Shown piece by piece: positions 11,559-23,722 of a stretch of DNA of 64,000 nucleotides. Each line of letters starts with the position of its first letter. The first letter of the stretch is position 1. This DNA comes from Cucumis sativus (Eukaryota > Streptophyta > Magnoliopsida > Cucurbitales > Cucurbitaceae). Both the position numbers and the translations under genes were made by a program. The stretch is from the NCBI RefSeq assembly GCF_000004075.3, contig NC_026661.2, positions 1,364,001 through 1,428,000 on the forward strand, written 5' to 3'. The notes beneath the pieces were generated by a model. That model had not been told where the DNA came from. It searched no databases and worked only from the letters and a program-made list of their open reading frames with translations.

Positions 11559-12730
11559 CTGTCTACTTTCAGCCTAAGCCCTAATGACTTTGCTTTTGGT
11601 TTCACCCAAAAAGTTTTGTATCAATGAAAAATATTTGTCTTCACTTGTATACCATTGATATCTCCCTTTATTGGCCAATGTGAAACTTCAATTGCAACAA
11701 TCCTTCCTTCAAAATTTAAATAAAGTACCACAGTTAGCGTCTTCTTGAAGAACTCCATCCACTCTCGACAGAAATTCCTTCTCAAGGCAGCAGCCATGTA
11801 GAGTAAAAGGACGGATCACACCAAGCAAGAACGTGAGTTTATTTTTTTCTCCAACCTGGTAGAGCACGAGCAGGACTCACTGATCCTATTTGTTCAGAAT
11901 TTGAGAATTTCTCATATACACAACTACGTTTAGTCTTTTAGACCATGGCTTTGATACTAATTGCTAATAGTCATCTGGATCGGATCACCTTGAGCACTAA
12001 CTACTAACTAACATCCATGGACTTTGTTGCCTTAGAAATAAGGAATCAATAATGATTCAAACGAAGTAAGTTTGTTACCCCCTTCAAACTGTTATAACAT
12101 AGCCATATCTGCAATATTCCCCAACCTTCAACAAGCTAAACCATAGCTGCAGCATCGTATCTTTGTTGCCGTAAGCAAACTTCCTTTGCTTTCAGCCTCT
12201 GATCTTTGATGAATGGCTAACCAAAGTTCATATAAACATTCCTTCATAGCTTAAATGCAAATATCCATCACCCTGAACGATCCAACCAACCTCTAGCTCT
12301 TATAAGTCATATCTGTGATCTTTCCCCCTCTTTATTTGCTCAATATATACCAGTTAGCAAGGGAGGCATTTAGAGGCTTATCTGCTTCAACTTTTCCGTG
12401 AATTGCTGCACGTTTGGGCATCTTCCATTTGGATCTAGACACTGTTGTTACATTGTTTCCTCTCTACCAAGCCTCCAACTCATATCTAAATTAAATTAAA
12501 CACATTAAGATCTCTTTACATTGTTAAAAAGATGTATGTCTGCCACTGTGTAGTCATGATGAATATTTTTCAATCCTGAATATAAAATTGTTTATCAATC
12601 TTCCATGGCATCTTGGCATTGTTCATGCAGATTGTTCTACCATCAACTCTCCTCATTGTTAAAATTTCAAGTCCTGCATGATAAGATACAATCTGATTTG
12701 ATTTATTATTAAACATAGAACTTAATCAAA

Positions 12731-12752
12731 TTGTCTCTTAGATGAAAGACAA
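12731..12752. repeat. Recurrent spacer palindrome
   Basis: Arms TTGTCT and AGACAA flank a 10-bp centre. Equivalent blocks lie at 1296, 15969, 20380, 24457, 29204 and, with a damaged left arm, 31828. Each is followed by a conserved GGAATC-TTGACAGCA segment. Confidence 0.6.
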
Positions 12753-13450
12753 ACTGTATAAAGTTGCATTAAGTTAATCTCAGACTTCCATGTGATTATT
12801 GCGCTCATCACCATTGTAAGGACAATTGGAATCATTGACAGCAATGCCAATTTGAATACTTGGCACCAATAGGTAACCATGGTTAACTATTAGCCTCTAG
12901 TTAGCATACCACAGATTACGCTGAGGGAATGTCACTTTGGAAGGGAAAAATGTAATCTTTTCCCTTTTTATTTTCTCCAATAGTTTGAAATCCTGATGGT
13001 TAAAATAAAGAAAGGTCACAGAAGTAAAAGACCAAATTGGTGAGTTGGGTGATGGGTAATTTTTTTTTCCCCATCTATTCAAAGAGAGAATGGGGATGTG
13101 TTTGGATAATGGTCTTTTATCTCCATGATATTATATTGTTCACTTCGGACTAAATGGCATGGTTTTAGTTTTGGATTCAAAAAGCCTGTTCTTACTTGAA
13201 TTCCAAAGATTTTCTGCACATCTATTTCATAGAAGACTATATTTGGATTCGTAACAATATCAACAATTTAAACAACTCAAAATGTTCAATAGAGAAGAAG
13301 ATGATGATATTGAATTCATAATCTTGGTTCACATTGCAAAAATGTTGTGTAATGTATTTGTATCTATTATATACGTAGTGTGGTGTTTACATTTGCCAAA
13401 AATGGATTCCGTTGGAATCAACTACGATACTACTATCTAAGTTTTCATCC

Positions 13451-14302
13451 TTAGTGATTTAGGATGTTAAGAAAAGAGACTCTGTTTTTTACAAGACGTC
13501 GATATAGACTCTCGAGATCTTCTTCAAAGTCACAAATGCATGACTCCAATTTCCTTAGAGACTTTTGCACATCTTCAACTTGCACAAGGAAATCAGATTT
13601 GTGATTGGTGATTGAGCATAAAGCAACATCCACCATCTCTACTTCATTTTCATTTGTGTCTTCATCTTTGCTCACCACTTTCTTGGGTTGAATGAACTTA
13701 GAAACCAAGGACCATCTGCTCATCTTTGATGGAAACTTTGGTCCTGCTACAAATAACAATAAGGATTCAATGCTGTTATATGTAACAGTTTCTGCCTCCT
13801 TTAGCAAGCTAACAATTTCTGAACTTTCATCACTTTTCTGGAAATTTGTTTTTTTCATTCCCTTCAAGGTCATGTGGATTGCCTTCTTTACCATTTTCCT
13901 TGAGTTCAAATACTTTTGAACATCAATCTTGTCATCTTTTCTTCTTCGCAACGCTGACTCAAGTTCGTGTGCAGATTCTTTCATTTGAGATAAAACATCC
14001 TTAGCCAAAGCACACACATCCAAGATCTTGAGAGATCCTTCTAGCAAGTCATCAACTGATTTGTTGTCAACAGGAGCTTGATGGCTGAGTGGCAAGAGAA
14101 GTAACTTATCAATAGAATCTTGCAAATCTTGAAGTCCATCAAGTTTTTGGCACAAAGAAGAAGATGAAGAAGTGGCTTCTTCAGATGCTCTCAATTTGCA
14201 AAGATTTTCATTAACTTCATCCACAACTGGATGTGGCTTTGAGGGCAAACTGTTTGAACGAATGTGGAACGATTTTTTTGAGTTTGCAGCAAAGGAATCC
14301 AT
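13451..14302 (-). CDS. D3: DUF241 family protein, near-identical twin of D2
   Basis: Intronless gene for 283 residues with the complete group I layout: RSNSLPSKPHP at 15-25, LLEGSLKILDVC, ELESALRRRK, FVAGPKFPSK, and KNRVSFLNILNH at the end. It differs from D2 in only a few residues: CKL for CRL near residue 36, PLSHQAPV for PHTHQALV near residue 72, and final H for Y. The shared tract runs from about 13432 to 14740 and includes the promoter. The sequence just 3' of the gene matches D2 much less well. Role unknown, as for the whole family. Confidence 0.95.
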   Translation of the reverse strand: MDSFAANSKKSFHIRSNSLPSKPHPVVDEVNENLCKLRASEEATSSSSSLCQKLDGLQDLQDSIDKLLLLPLSHQAPVDNKSVDDLLEGSLKILDVCALAKDVLSQMKESAHELESALRRRKDDKIDVQKYLNSRKMVKKAIHMTLKGMKKTNFQKSDESSEIVSLLKEAETVTYNSIESLLLFVAGPKFPSKMSRWSLVSKFIQPKKVVSKDEDTNENEVEMVDVALCSITNHKSDFLVQVEDVQKSLRKLESCICDFEEDLESLYRRLVKNRVSFLNILNH

Positions 14303-16650
14303 CTTTTTTACAAAATTCTAAGCTAATGAATTGAAGAACAGCCAAAGCAGTTTCAAGTTGACTTCCATCTTTTGGCCTTCAAGAGCTTATTTATATAACT
14401 CTGGCTTAGGGGGAGACACGAGGAATCTGAAGCTCATCTAATTGCAATTAATTAGTGATATGTTTAAGCAAATAATTCAGCAATGTTCACGCTTTGTCTC
14501 CCTCCCACCTCTTTATTATCTCCACCATTATTGATGCTAATCTCTTTATTATCAAATGGATGTATTTCTGATACAAAACTCATATGTTCATAACTCATAG
14601 CTGTATTGAAATAAAGAAATGTAATGGGATAAAGCACTGTCTCCTATTGTTTCAAGGCAGATTTAGTTGTATGAAAATATCTAATTGGTCCTCATTTAAT
14701 TGACATATTTTTGTGGATTATTAAACAAGAAGCATGGATATGGACACAAAGATAGGACATGAGCAAGACATGAATAATGTATAGTGACTCGCTTTTTTCA
14801 GAAAATACAATTCCTTGATTGTTTTCAAACTTATTTTTGTTTCTTTTAATTTTCATACTGTGGTTTTTTCTTTTTTAAAGAAACATTGATTAGGATTTCA
14901 TTTTCTGAAACTTGCCTTGGCTTTTTAAAACAATGATAGACAGTGAACAAGTTTTTAAACTTTTAAGTGGAAGTAGAGTATAAAAGCTTAATTTTCATAA
15001 ACCAAAAACCAAAACTAAGGGATCATTTGATAACATTTTATTTTCTTTTAATATATGCTTGTTTTCTCTCAATTTCCTTGCCATGTTTTCACATTCTTAA
15101 AGAAATATTTAAATTCTTACTAAAAATGACTGCCATGGTCTATGGCAATGTACAGTAAATGTCTCTTCTTCCCCAAGCTCTCAAACCAAGATTGAAGAAA
15201 TACAAGATATAAGAAGAGGGCGATCACACGATGAGAGAGAGATAATGAGAAGAAGCCAAAGGGCTGAGAAGAAGGGAATGGTCTTCAAAAAATCAATGAT
15301 AGTAAGGTTTTTAGAAATGGGTGAGTAAAAAAATCAATGATAGTTCAATGAATGAGTTCTTTAGACGAGGGAGAAATCACAACTCAAGGTAGATTCTTTT
15401 AACATACAATGTTCACAAATTTATTCTTTTCTTGCAATTTGTTTTCTTGCTACAAATTTCACTCAACCCCCTCCTGGTTACCTGGTGGTTGGAAATTAAT
15501 TTGTTTGAGGATCCGTGTGCTTCATGTGATCGACTTGGACTTACCACTAAGACTAATTCTTGGTGTGTGATTCTGTTTATTATTTGACACGGGTTTGGGT
15601 AGTGAAACCTGTCTGACCAATTTTCTTTGGTGTTGTAGGTTGTACCTGTCTATCCCGAGGCAGAACTTTCTTCTTCTTATATGTGGACACATGTTGAGGT
15701 TTTTCTGTTTTGACCTTTTCAGTAATTGCCGCACGGTTAGGCATCATCCATTTGGATTTGGACTCTGCTGTTGCATTGTTTCCTCTCTACAAAGTCTCCA
15801 ACTCAAATCTAAATTAAATTATACATAAAACTTCATCAAATTGTCTGAATTTCAAATTGTTCATGCAGATACTCCTACCATCAACTCTCCTCATTGTTAA
15901 AATTTTAAGTCCCACATGATAAGATACAACCTGATCTGCTTTATTAGTATACATTAAACTTCATCAAATTGTCTCTTCGGTGAAAGACAAACTGCATAAC
16001 ATTGCATTAAGTTAATCTCAGGCTTCCATGTGATTATTGCGCTCATCACCATTGTAAGGACAATTGGAATCTTTGACAGCAATCCCAATTTGAATACTTG
16101 GCTTCCTTAAGGTAACCTTAGTTAACTAGTTGACCTCTAGTTAACATACCATAGTTTAAGCCTTAAGGGAATGTCACTTTGGAAGGGAAAAATATAATTT
16201 TTTTCCTTTCTGTTTTCAATCCTCATATTTAAAAAATAATGAAACTTTACAGAAGTAAAAAACCAAATTGGTGAGTTGGATGATGGGTAGTTTTAATTTT
16301 TTCTCCTCCATTCAAAGAGATCACTGGGATGTGTTAGGATAATGGTTTTTATCACCATGATATTATATTGTTCACTATGTGACATGATTCAACTTTTGGA
16401 TTAAAAAAGCGTAGATCTTCTACACATCTACTTCTGAATTCATGGTATTATATTTGCATTCACCACAATATCAACAATTTTAATAGCTTCAAATGTTCAA
16501 TATGTAAGAAGATTTTGGATTCATAATCTTGATTCACATTACAAAAAAGTTGTGAAATGTATTTGTATCTATTATCTATGTACTGTGGTCTTTACACTTG
16601 ACAAAAATGGATTCCAATGGAATCGAATATGACTATCTAAGTTTTCATCC
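14303..16650. other. Spacer between D3 and D4
   Basis: Holds the D3 promoter and the empty paralogous copia target site (about 15121-15175, ATGACTGCCATGGTCTATGG). It also holds the recurrent palindrome (15969-15990) and the conserved block that follows it (about 16065-16145). No supportable gene. Confidence 0.6.
14388..14500 (-). promoter_or_regulatory. D3 promoter: TATA box and inverted TGTCTC pair
   Basis: TATATAAATA at 14388-14397, GAGACA at 14413-14418 and TGTCTC at 14495-14500. The arrangement is identical to the D2 promoter. Confidence 0.6.
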
Positions 16651-17499
16651 TTAGTGATTTAGGATGTTAAGAATTGAGACTCTGTTCTTTATAAGACAAC
16701 GATATAGATTTTCGAGATCTTCTTCAAGGTCACGAATGCACGACTCCAATTTTCTCAGCAAGTTCTGCACTTCTTCAACTTGCACAAAGAAATCAGATTT
16801 GTGACTGGTGATTGAATACAATGAAGCATCTACCATCTCTACTTCATTTCCATATGCACCATCTTCCTTGTTGGCTACTCTCTTAGGTTGCATCAGCTTG
16901 GAAACTAGAGACCATCTGCTCATCTTTGATGGAGACTTTGGTCCTGCTACAAATAACAATAAGGATCCAATGCTGTTATATGTAACAGTTTCTGCCTCCT
17001 TTAGCAAGCTAACAATTTCTGAACTTTCATCACTTTTTTGGGAACTTGTTTTTTCCATTCCCTTCAAGGCCTTGTGGATTGCCTTCTTTACCATCTTCCT
17101 TGAGTTCAAATACTTCTGAACATCAATCATGTCATCTTTTCTTCTGCGCAATGCCGACTCAAGTTCGTGTGCAGATTCTTTCATTTGTGATAAAACATCC
17201 TTAGCCAAAGCACTCACATCAAGGGTCTTCAGAGATCCTTCTAACAAGTCATCAACTGATTTGTTGTCAACAAGAGCTTGACGTGTGAGTGGCAAAAGAA
17301 GCAACTTATCAATGGAATTATGTAAATCTTGAAGACCGTCGAGTTTTTGGCACAAAGAAGAAGATGAAGTGGCTTCTTCAGATGCTCTTAGTCTGCAGAG
17401 ATTTTCATTAACTTCATCCACAACTGGATGTGGCTTCGAGGGCAAACTGTTGGAACGAATGTGGAATGATTTCTTCGAGTTTGCAGCAAAGGAATCCAT
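16651..17499 (-). CDS. D4: DUF241 family protein (group I)
   Basis: Intronless gene for 282 residues, one serine shorter than D2 in the Ser-rich stretch. All family motifs are present: RSNSLPSKPHP, LLEGSLKTLDVSALAKDVL, ELESALRRRKDDMIDVQKYLNSRK, VAGPKSPSK and KNRVSILNILNH. It is intermediate between the D2/D3 pair and the D5-D7 trio: KALKGMEKTSSQ and LMQPKRVANKEDGA resemble D5-D7, while MDSFAANSKK matches D2. A mosaic origin by unequal crossing-over or conversion is possible. No targeting signal or membrane segment is visible. Confidence 0.95.
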   Translation of the reverse strand: MDSFAANSKKSFHIRSNSLPSKPHPVVDEVNENLCRLRASEEATSSSSLCQKLDGLQDLHNSIDKLLLLPLTRQALVDNKSVDDLLEGSLKTLDVSALAKDVLSQMKESAHELESALRRRKDDMIDVQKYLNSRKMVKKAIHKALKGMEKTSSQKSDESSEIVSLLKEAETVTYNSIGSLLLFVAGPKSPSKMSRWSLVSKLMQPKRVANKEDGAYGNEVEMVDASLYSITSHKSDFFVQVEEVQNLLRKLESCIRDLEEDLENLYRCLIKNRVSILNILNH

Positions 17500-20400
17500 C
17501 TCTTTCTACAAAAGCCTAAGCTTATGAATTGTTGAACAGCAAAAGCAGTTTCAAGTTGATTTCACCTTTTGGCCTTCTAGAGCTTATTTATATCACTTTG
17601 GCTTAGGGAGACATGTGGAATCTCCAGCTCATCTAATTATAATTAATTAGTGATATGCATTAAGAAAATAATTCAGCAATGTCCTCGCTTTGTCTCCCTC
17701 CCACCTCTTTCTTATCTCCACCATTATTGTTGCTAATATCTATATGATACAAATGCTATTTGTTTATAATTCATGATAACCGTATTGTAGAATAAATAAA
17801 TGTAATGCTACAAAACAATGACTCCTATAGTTTTAGGGCCAATTTAGCTGCATAAAGTAAGAAATTGGACCTCACCCAATTGTCTTATCTTCTGTGGGGT
17901 ATTGGACAAGAAGCACAGTTATGGACAATAATATAGGAGATGAACAAGACAGAACAAGATCAATATCTGCAATGGACATGCAATGTACAAATGTTACATG
18001 TACAAACACATTTTATTTTATTTTCTATATGTTTCAACGTGGTTCACACCATTCTTTTTTCATATTTGAGAATTTTATACGAAAATAAAAGTATTGAAAG
18101 ATCTCAATAAGTTAGATCTTGTAAGAAAGTTAAGTATATAAGTAATACTGTGCCCCTTGTGTTTATTTGATTTATTGCCTACTTTTTAAAACATTTTCAA
18201 AATCTAAGCAAAATATTAGAAGACCAAACAAGGAAATGTTTTAAAAACTTTGCTCCTGTTAGTTAGTGTTGCTTTAAATTTTAACCATGTAGCTATATAT
18301 GAACAGCAACACCACTATTGCTTTTCGTTTTCATTTTAATAAAAATAACAATAAAGTTGATGTTGGTTATTGAAACAATTTTCAATATTGTAGGTGGAAG
18401 TGAAACTCTAGAAAACGCATAATCGAAACTTACAAAAAGCTTAAGAAAACATTTACAAGTTCGTCTTCAAAATGATTGCCATGACCAATATGTACTATCT
18501 CTTCTTTTTTATGATTTCAACTTATTGTCAATTTAACTCAACCATAATTGATAAGAACTACCTCTTTAAAAGTTTGAAGGTTGGATTGTACTAAAAAAAA
18601 CACCATTTCAAATCACATGCATTACGGTTGCAAACCAAGCATCTTACAATCAAGGCAGTGGCATCCATTTTGTTGGCTGATCTCGAAAATGGTGAACTGG
18701 GTATCGTACTGCATAGGACAAGCTTGTCCCTTTACACATGCAACCGTGTGAGAATCTTCTTCCTCCCAATGCGTTCCATTAATTTTTTATTTTCAGAGAT
18801 ATCTATGAATGCTCGTGCTGTGTTCCCCATCTCCAGGTTTCCTCTCATCACTTGCTTGCTCAATGCGCTTCTATTAAAATTTGTAAATGATGAATCTCTA
18901 GAGTGTGTCGAGTAAGAACCATACGTTTCATTTTCTCATTTTCAACCTTTGTATTTGAGAAATTTTCATTTGGATAACCTTCCATAATCTTTGGAAACTA
19001 TGAAGAAAAGGAAAGCAAAACATTCTTTTTTAGCGTGAAGCCAATTTACATAGACTAGGAAAAAAAATCTAATTGATAAGAAATAATTTTATGGGTTAAT
19101 GAAATAATCTAAAAGAAGTACAAAAGAGCTTTATCAAAGAGAGTATGAAAAGATGGTTCCAATTTGCAACAAGATAATTTAAGCTGTGATCTTTAATGGG
19201 CTGTGGATTTCTAAGCCAAAAAAAAGAGGATACAAAATATAGATGGTTCAAGAATGTTCTTAGATGTGTGGAGTGCAAGAAGATCCGAGCATTCATCTCC
19301 TCCCAAAACTTTGACAAAACTGCACTAATGATGTTGGTCCAAATAACTGCCTCCTAATCTTTGAAAGGATGGTCTAAAAGCAACATTCCGATCCACTTCT
19401 TTTGGCTGGTTCTTGATGTTAATCATTATGAACCATAAATTTGATTATCACGATAAATAATTCTGTTTAATGAAGCGCTCACACCAACAAATTCATTATA
19501 ACTTACTGTTTTCGATTAGGACAACCAATTTTTTGTTGTTTCAATGATATGATATTGTCCACCTTGAATTTATTTCTAAATGCTACCTAGAAAGCTCTAA
19601 ACCGATGGAGACTACCTTCCACACTTCTAGAGATACTAGTTCTTTAGTTTGCATCACTCTTGAGCACTAAGACCTACTAGCATCTCTGGACTGCGCCTGC
19701 CAAAAAGTAAGAAATATTATTTGATTCAAACAAACTGAACTGTTTTCCCTTTCAAACTGACACAATAGAACCATGTCTGCAGTATTATTCCACAACCATC
19801 AATAGGCTTAACCATGGCTGCAGTGCCATATCTTTGTTGTAGTCAGCAGGTTGCCTTTGCTTTCCATCTATTGAAAACTTCGGATCCATCCATTACCTTT
19901 TGTATTTCTCACATTTGTTGAAGACAAATGCTTCATAATCTTATATAGACATTCCTTCATTGCTTAGGCGCTCAACCAACTGCTAGCTCTATAAGTTGTC
20001 CCTGTGTTTTCCCCTTCCTCATCTGCTTAATATATATCAAGCAAGGGAGACAACGGGAATTGGAACTATATCTGCTTTGACATTTCAAGAATCGGCACGT
20101 TCTTAGGCATCGTCTTCCATTTGATTCTAGACTGCTGTGGCAATGTTTCCTCTCTACCAAGTCACCAACTCATATCTCTATTAAATTAAAAGATTCAGAT
20201 CTGTTTAATTTAAAAAGAATGAAGTATGCTTGCCAATGTGAAGACATTAAACTTGTTTAACACATGCACACGGGTGCAGAGGTTGATGAATCTCTTAACA
20301 TCAACTCAGCTCATTGTTCATTATTTATCTCTTAAATGATGAGATATAGCTTGATTACCATTATTATTAATGAATCGAATTGTCTCTCAGATGCAAGACA

Positions 20401-20868
20401 ACTTGCACATGGATAACATTGCATAAAAAGTTAAAACCTCAAGCTACCATGTGATTCTTGTTCTCATCACCAGAGGCAATTCGAATCCTTGACAGCATGG
20501 CCAATTTGAATACTTAGCTTCATTAGGTGACCATGGTTAACTAATTAACCTCTAGGTAACATACCACCGTTTAAGATTTAGTGTGAAAATCACTTTGCAA
20601 GAGGAAAATACAATAGATTTTCTTTGTCATATCACCCTGATTATATTCTTCAATCTGGACTGTGAAGACATATTTTACTTTTTGATTCAACTTGAAAATT
20701 TTCGTAGATTATATCTATGTTCGCATTTTTCACCAATTTCAACAATAAAAATATTGCACAAAAGTTGGCTAGAGAAGAAGGTTTGCTTTGTAAAATTGTT
20801 ATAATATATATTTGTGTGTATATATGTACTGTGGTGTTTACATTTGACAAAAATTTGAAATTTCATCC
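17500..20868. other. Spacer between D4 and D5
   Basis: Contains the D4 promoter. A block at about 18630-18780 shared with other spacers includes the perfect 14-bp palindrome GGACAAGCTTGTCC at 18716-18729. The recurrent palindrome is at 20380-20401. Small open frames here (for example 18628-18915) fall in the shared block but are not kept open among its copies, so I do not call a gene. Confidence 0.6.
17585..17696 (-). promoter_or_regulatory. D4 promoter: TATA-like box and inverted TGTCTC pair
   Basis: GATATAAATA at 17585-17594, GAGACA at 17608-17613 and TGTCTC at 17691-17696. Confidence 0.58.
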
Positions 20869-21720
20869 TTAGTGATTTAGGATGTTAAGAAATGAGACTC
20901 TGTTTTTGATAAGAAGGCGATGTAGACTCTCGAGATCTTCTTCGATGTCATGAATACACAATTCCAATTTCCTCAGTGAGTTTTGGACATCTTCACCTTG
21001 TGCAAAACAATCAGATTTGCGATTGGTGATCGAATTTAATGCAGCATCCACCATCTCCACTTCATTTGCATCTGTGGAATCATCTTTGCAAGCTACTCTC
21101 TTAGGTTGCATCAACATGGAAACCAAAGACCATTTGCTCATCTTTGATGGCAACTTTGGTCCTGCTACGAACGACAACAAGGATTCAATGCTGTTATATG
21201 TAACAGTTTCTGCCTCCTTTAGCAACTTAACAATTTCTAAACTTTCATCACTTTTTTGGGAACTTGTTTTTTCCATTCCCTTCAAGGCCTTGTGGATTGC
21301 CTTTTTCATCATCTTCCTTGAGTTCAAATACTTTTGAATATCAACCATGCCATCTTTTCTTCTGCGCAAAGCGGACTCAAGTTCGTGTGCAGATTCTTTC
21401 ATTTGTGACAAAACATCCTTAGCCAAAGCACACACATCCAAGATCTTGAGAGATCCTTCAAGCAAGTCATCAACAGACTTGTTGTCAATAAGAGCTTGAT
21501 GAGTGAGTGGCAAAAGAAGCAACTTATCAATGCAATCATGTAAATCTTGGAGACCATCAAGTTTTTGGCACAGAGAAGAGGATGAAGAAGTGGCTTCTTC
21601 AGAGGCCTTCAATCTGCAGAGATGTTCATTAACTTCATCCACAACTGGATGTGGCTTTGAAGGCAAACTGTTTGAACGAATGTGGAAAGATTTCTTCGAG
21701 TTTACAGAAAAGGAATCCAT
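20869..21720 (-). CDS. D5: DUF241 family protein (group I)
   Basis: Intronless gene for 283 residues. It opens MDSFSVNSKK, a form shared only with D6 and D7, which it closely resembles throughout. Motifs: RSNSLPSKPHP at 15-25, LLEGSLKILDVCALAKDVLSQ, ELESALRRRKDGMVDIQKYLNSRKMMKKAIH (in two contiguous parts), VAGPKLPSK and KNRVSFLNILNH. It differs from D6/D7 by KSDESLEIVKLL, ITNRKSDCFAQ and HRLLIKN. D5-D7 with their spacers form repeat units of roughly 4-5 kb and are among the younger duplicates. Confidence 0.95.
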   Translation of the reverse strand: MDSFSVNSKKSFHIRSNSLPSKPHPVVDEVNEHLCRLKASEEATSSSSSLCQKLDGLQDLHDCIDKLLLLPLTHQALIDNKSVDDLLEGSLKILDVCALAKDVLSQMKESAHELESALRRRKDGMVDIQKYLNSRKMMKKAIHKALKGMEKTSSQKSDESLEIVKLLKEAETVTYNSIESLLSFVAGPKLPSKMSKWSLVSMLMQPKRVACKDDSTDANEVEMVDAALNSITNRKSDCFAQGEDVQNSLRKLELCIHDIEEDLESLHRLLIKNRVSFLNILNH

Positions 21721-21803
21721 CTTTTTTACAAAAGCCTAAGTTGATGGATTGTAAAAAGGCAAAGCAACTTCAAGTTGAGTTCTTCTTTTGGCTTTCAGGA
21801 GCT

Positions 21804-21914
21804 TATTTATATCACTTGGGCTTAGGGAGACATGAGGAATCTCAAGCTCATCTAATAATAATCAATTAGTGATATGTATAAGAAAATAATTCAGCAATGT
21901 CCTTACTTTGTCTC
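21804..21914 (-). promoter_or_regulatory. D5 promoter: TATA-like box and inverted TGTCTC pair
   Basis: GATATAAATA at 21804-21813, GAGACA at 21827-21832 and TGTCTC at 21909-21914. Confidence 0.58.
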
Positions 21915-22389
21915 CCTCCCACCTCTTTCTTCTCTCCACCATAATTGATGCCAATTTATAAATGACAGAAATTGCATTTGTTTTATAACTCATGGCTGTA
22001 TTATATCATAGAGAAATGTAATGCTACAAAAAAAAAAAAAGGCTCCTATGGTTTTATAAATTTAGCTGCATAAAGTAGAAAACTGCCCCCTGCCCAATTG
22101 TCTTATTTTCTGTGGGGTATTGAGCAAGAAGCACAATTATGGACAAGAATATATGATATGAACAAGACAGATGAAAATCAATATATGGCAAGGACATGCA
22201 ATATACAAATTTTTCGTGTAAATACAAGTTTTGTTTTATTTTTGTATACCCTCCAAGGTATTTTACTCTATTGTTTTTCCATATATAAGAAAATATCTCA
22301 ACATATTAGGACTCATTTGATAAATATTTTAATTTGAAAAGTTAAGTATGTAACTATAACTTTTCTCCTTTGTGTTTATTTAATTTGGT

Positions 22390-23722
22390 GTTTATTAAAG
22401 AGTTAGTTTGTTAATAGTTAATTAGTTTTCTCATTGTAACTAATTATTAGTCTTTCTCAGTTGTGTATAAATACAATGACATTAGTGAAATAGTTGCACA
22501 TCAACAAGACAGTCAGCCTCATACTGTCTAGTACCAATGAAGCAATTACTGTTAGAAGATCTACACGAACAACCAAACCTCCATCTTATCTACAAGCCTA
22601 CTATTGCAGCCATGCAACCCCCTACTAAAAAAATCCACCAAATTCCCTATAAGCTCGTACTTAACATACCAAGCCTTATCCCCCACTTATAAACACTATC
22701 TTTCAAGTATCCACCCAAAAAACCCCAACTTTTACCATGAAGCAGTTACATCTGAAGAATGGTCCAGAGCCATGAAAGCAGAACTATATGCTACGGAAAC
22801 TAACCAAACATGGAGTATTATTCCCTTGCCAAAAGGCAAAAACATCATTGGTTGCCGTTGGGTCTACAAAATCAAGCATAAAGCAAAAGGATCCATTGAA
22901 TGATATAAAGCATGTCTTGTGGCAAAAGGATATACTCAACAAGACGGTCTTGACTACTTCGAAACCCTCTCCCCTGTTGCCAAGATGGTCAATGTTAAAA
23001 GCTTACTAATCATTGTCGTCTCTAAAGAATGGCCACTTGTTCAACTTGATGTAAATCGAACTGTTTGAAGAAATTTACATGGATTTGTCTTTAGCCACTA
23101 CCTGAAATTCAAGGGGAGAAACTAGTATCAAACTCCATAAATCCATCAACGGATTAAAGCAACCATCAAGACAATGGTTTGCTAAATTTTCAGCCTTTAT
23201 TATCTCCTTGGAATTCCGACAATCCAAGGCTGACTACTCACTATTCGTCAAAGGTCAAAATGATTCCTTCATATCATCATCACTAGTGCAAATCCCCTTC
23301 ACATACAGAAACTAAAAGTAGCCTTAAACCAGAAGTTTCTCTTAAAGAATCTGGGACATTTAAAATTTTTCCTTGGCCTTGAATTGGCAAAGAACTCATC
23401 CGGTTTCTTCCTATCACAGAAATTTTATGCCATTCAGCTTATTGAAGATGCGGGCCTTCTCGGTGCAAAACCTACTTCAGTCCCTATGGATCCTACAACC
23501 AAATTGAATCCCTCTGACAAAGACATTCTCCATGTTGCCACTCCATACCGACGCCTCATTGGCAGATTACTCTATCTAACTATATCAAGACCGTAAATAA
23601 CCTTTGCTGTACACAAACTAAGCCAGTTCATGGCCAAACCAACATTAACCCACATGAATTCAGCCAATCACCTACTTAACATCAAAGGTTCTCCCGGAAA
23701 AGGCATCATCTTATCTAAAGTA
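22390..23722 (+). mobile_element. Truncated Ty1/copia pol fragment
   Basis: Decayed reverse transcriptase and part of RNase H on the plus strand. Visible pieces are HEAVTSEEWSRAMKAEL and GCRWVYKIKHKAKGSIE (to 22903), a following segment with LVAKGYTQQDGLDYFET in spirit, SINGLKQPSRQWF, FFLGLELAKNSSGFF and SVPMDPTTKLNP (about 23384-23596). Frames are broken by stops, and the region that should carry the catalytic YVDD is deleted. Upstream, about 22390-22500 resembles an LTR end with GTGTATAAATACAATG. It is unrelated in detail to the 4126-8898 element. The right junction is sharp at about 23722, where spacer sequence matching 28468 resumes. Left boundary approximate. Confidence 0.85.

Larger units (their letters stand above)
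8904..13450. other. Long spacer between the copia element and D3
   Basis: About 8904-9243 matches spacer sequence near 18630, 27230 and 31020. About 9244-10555 has no counterpart in the other spacers and looks like an insertion. From about 10556 paralogous spacer sequence resumes (compare 46021 onwards). A 3 x 32-bp repeat lies at 11463-11558 and the recurrent palindromic block at 12731-12752. Open frames, such as the 147-codon one at 11141-11584, overlap the tandem repeat and show no known domain. I see no supportable gene. Confidence 0.6.

Noticed and set aside
11141-11584. 147-codon plus-strand frame in the D2-D3 spacer
   Set aside because: Its C-terminal half is made of the 32-bp minisatellite, it has no domain, and it lacks a conserved counterpart.
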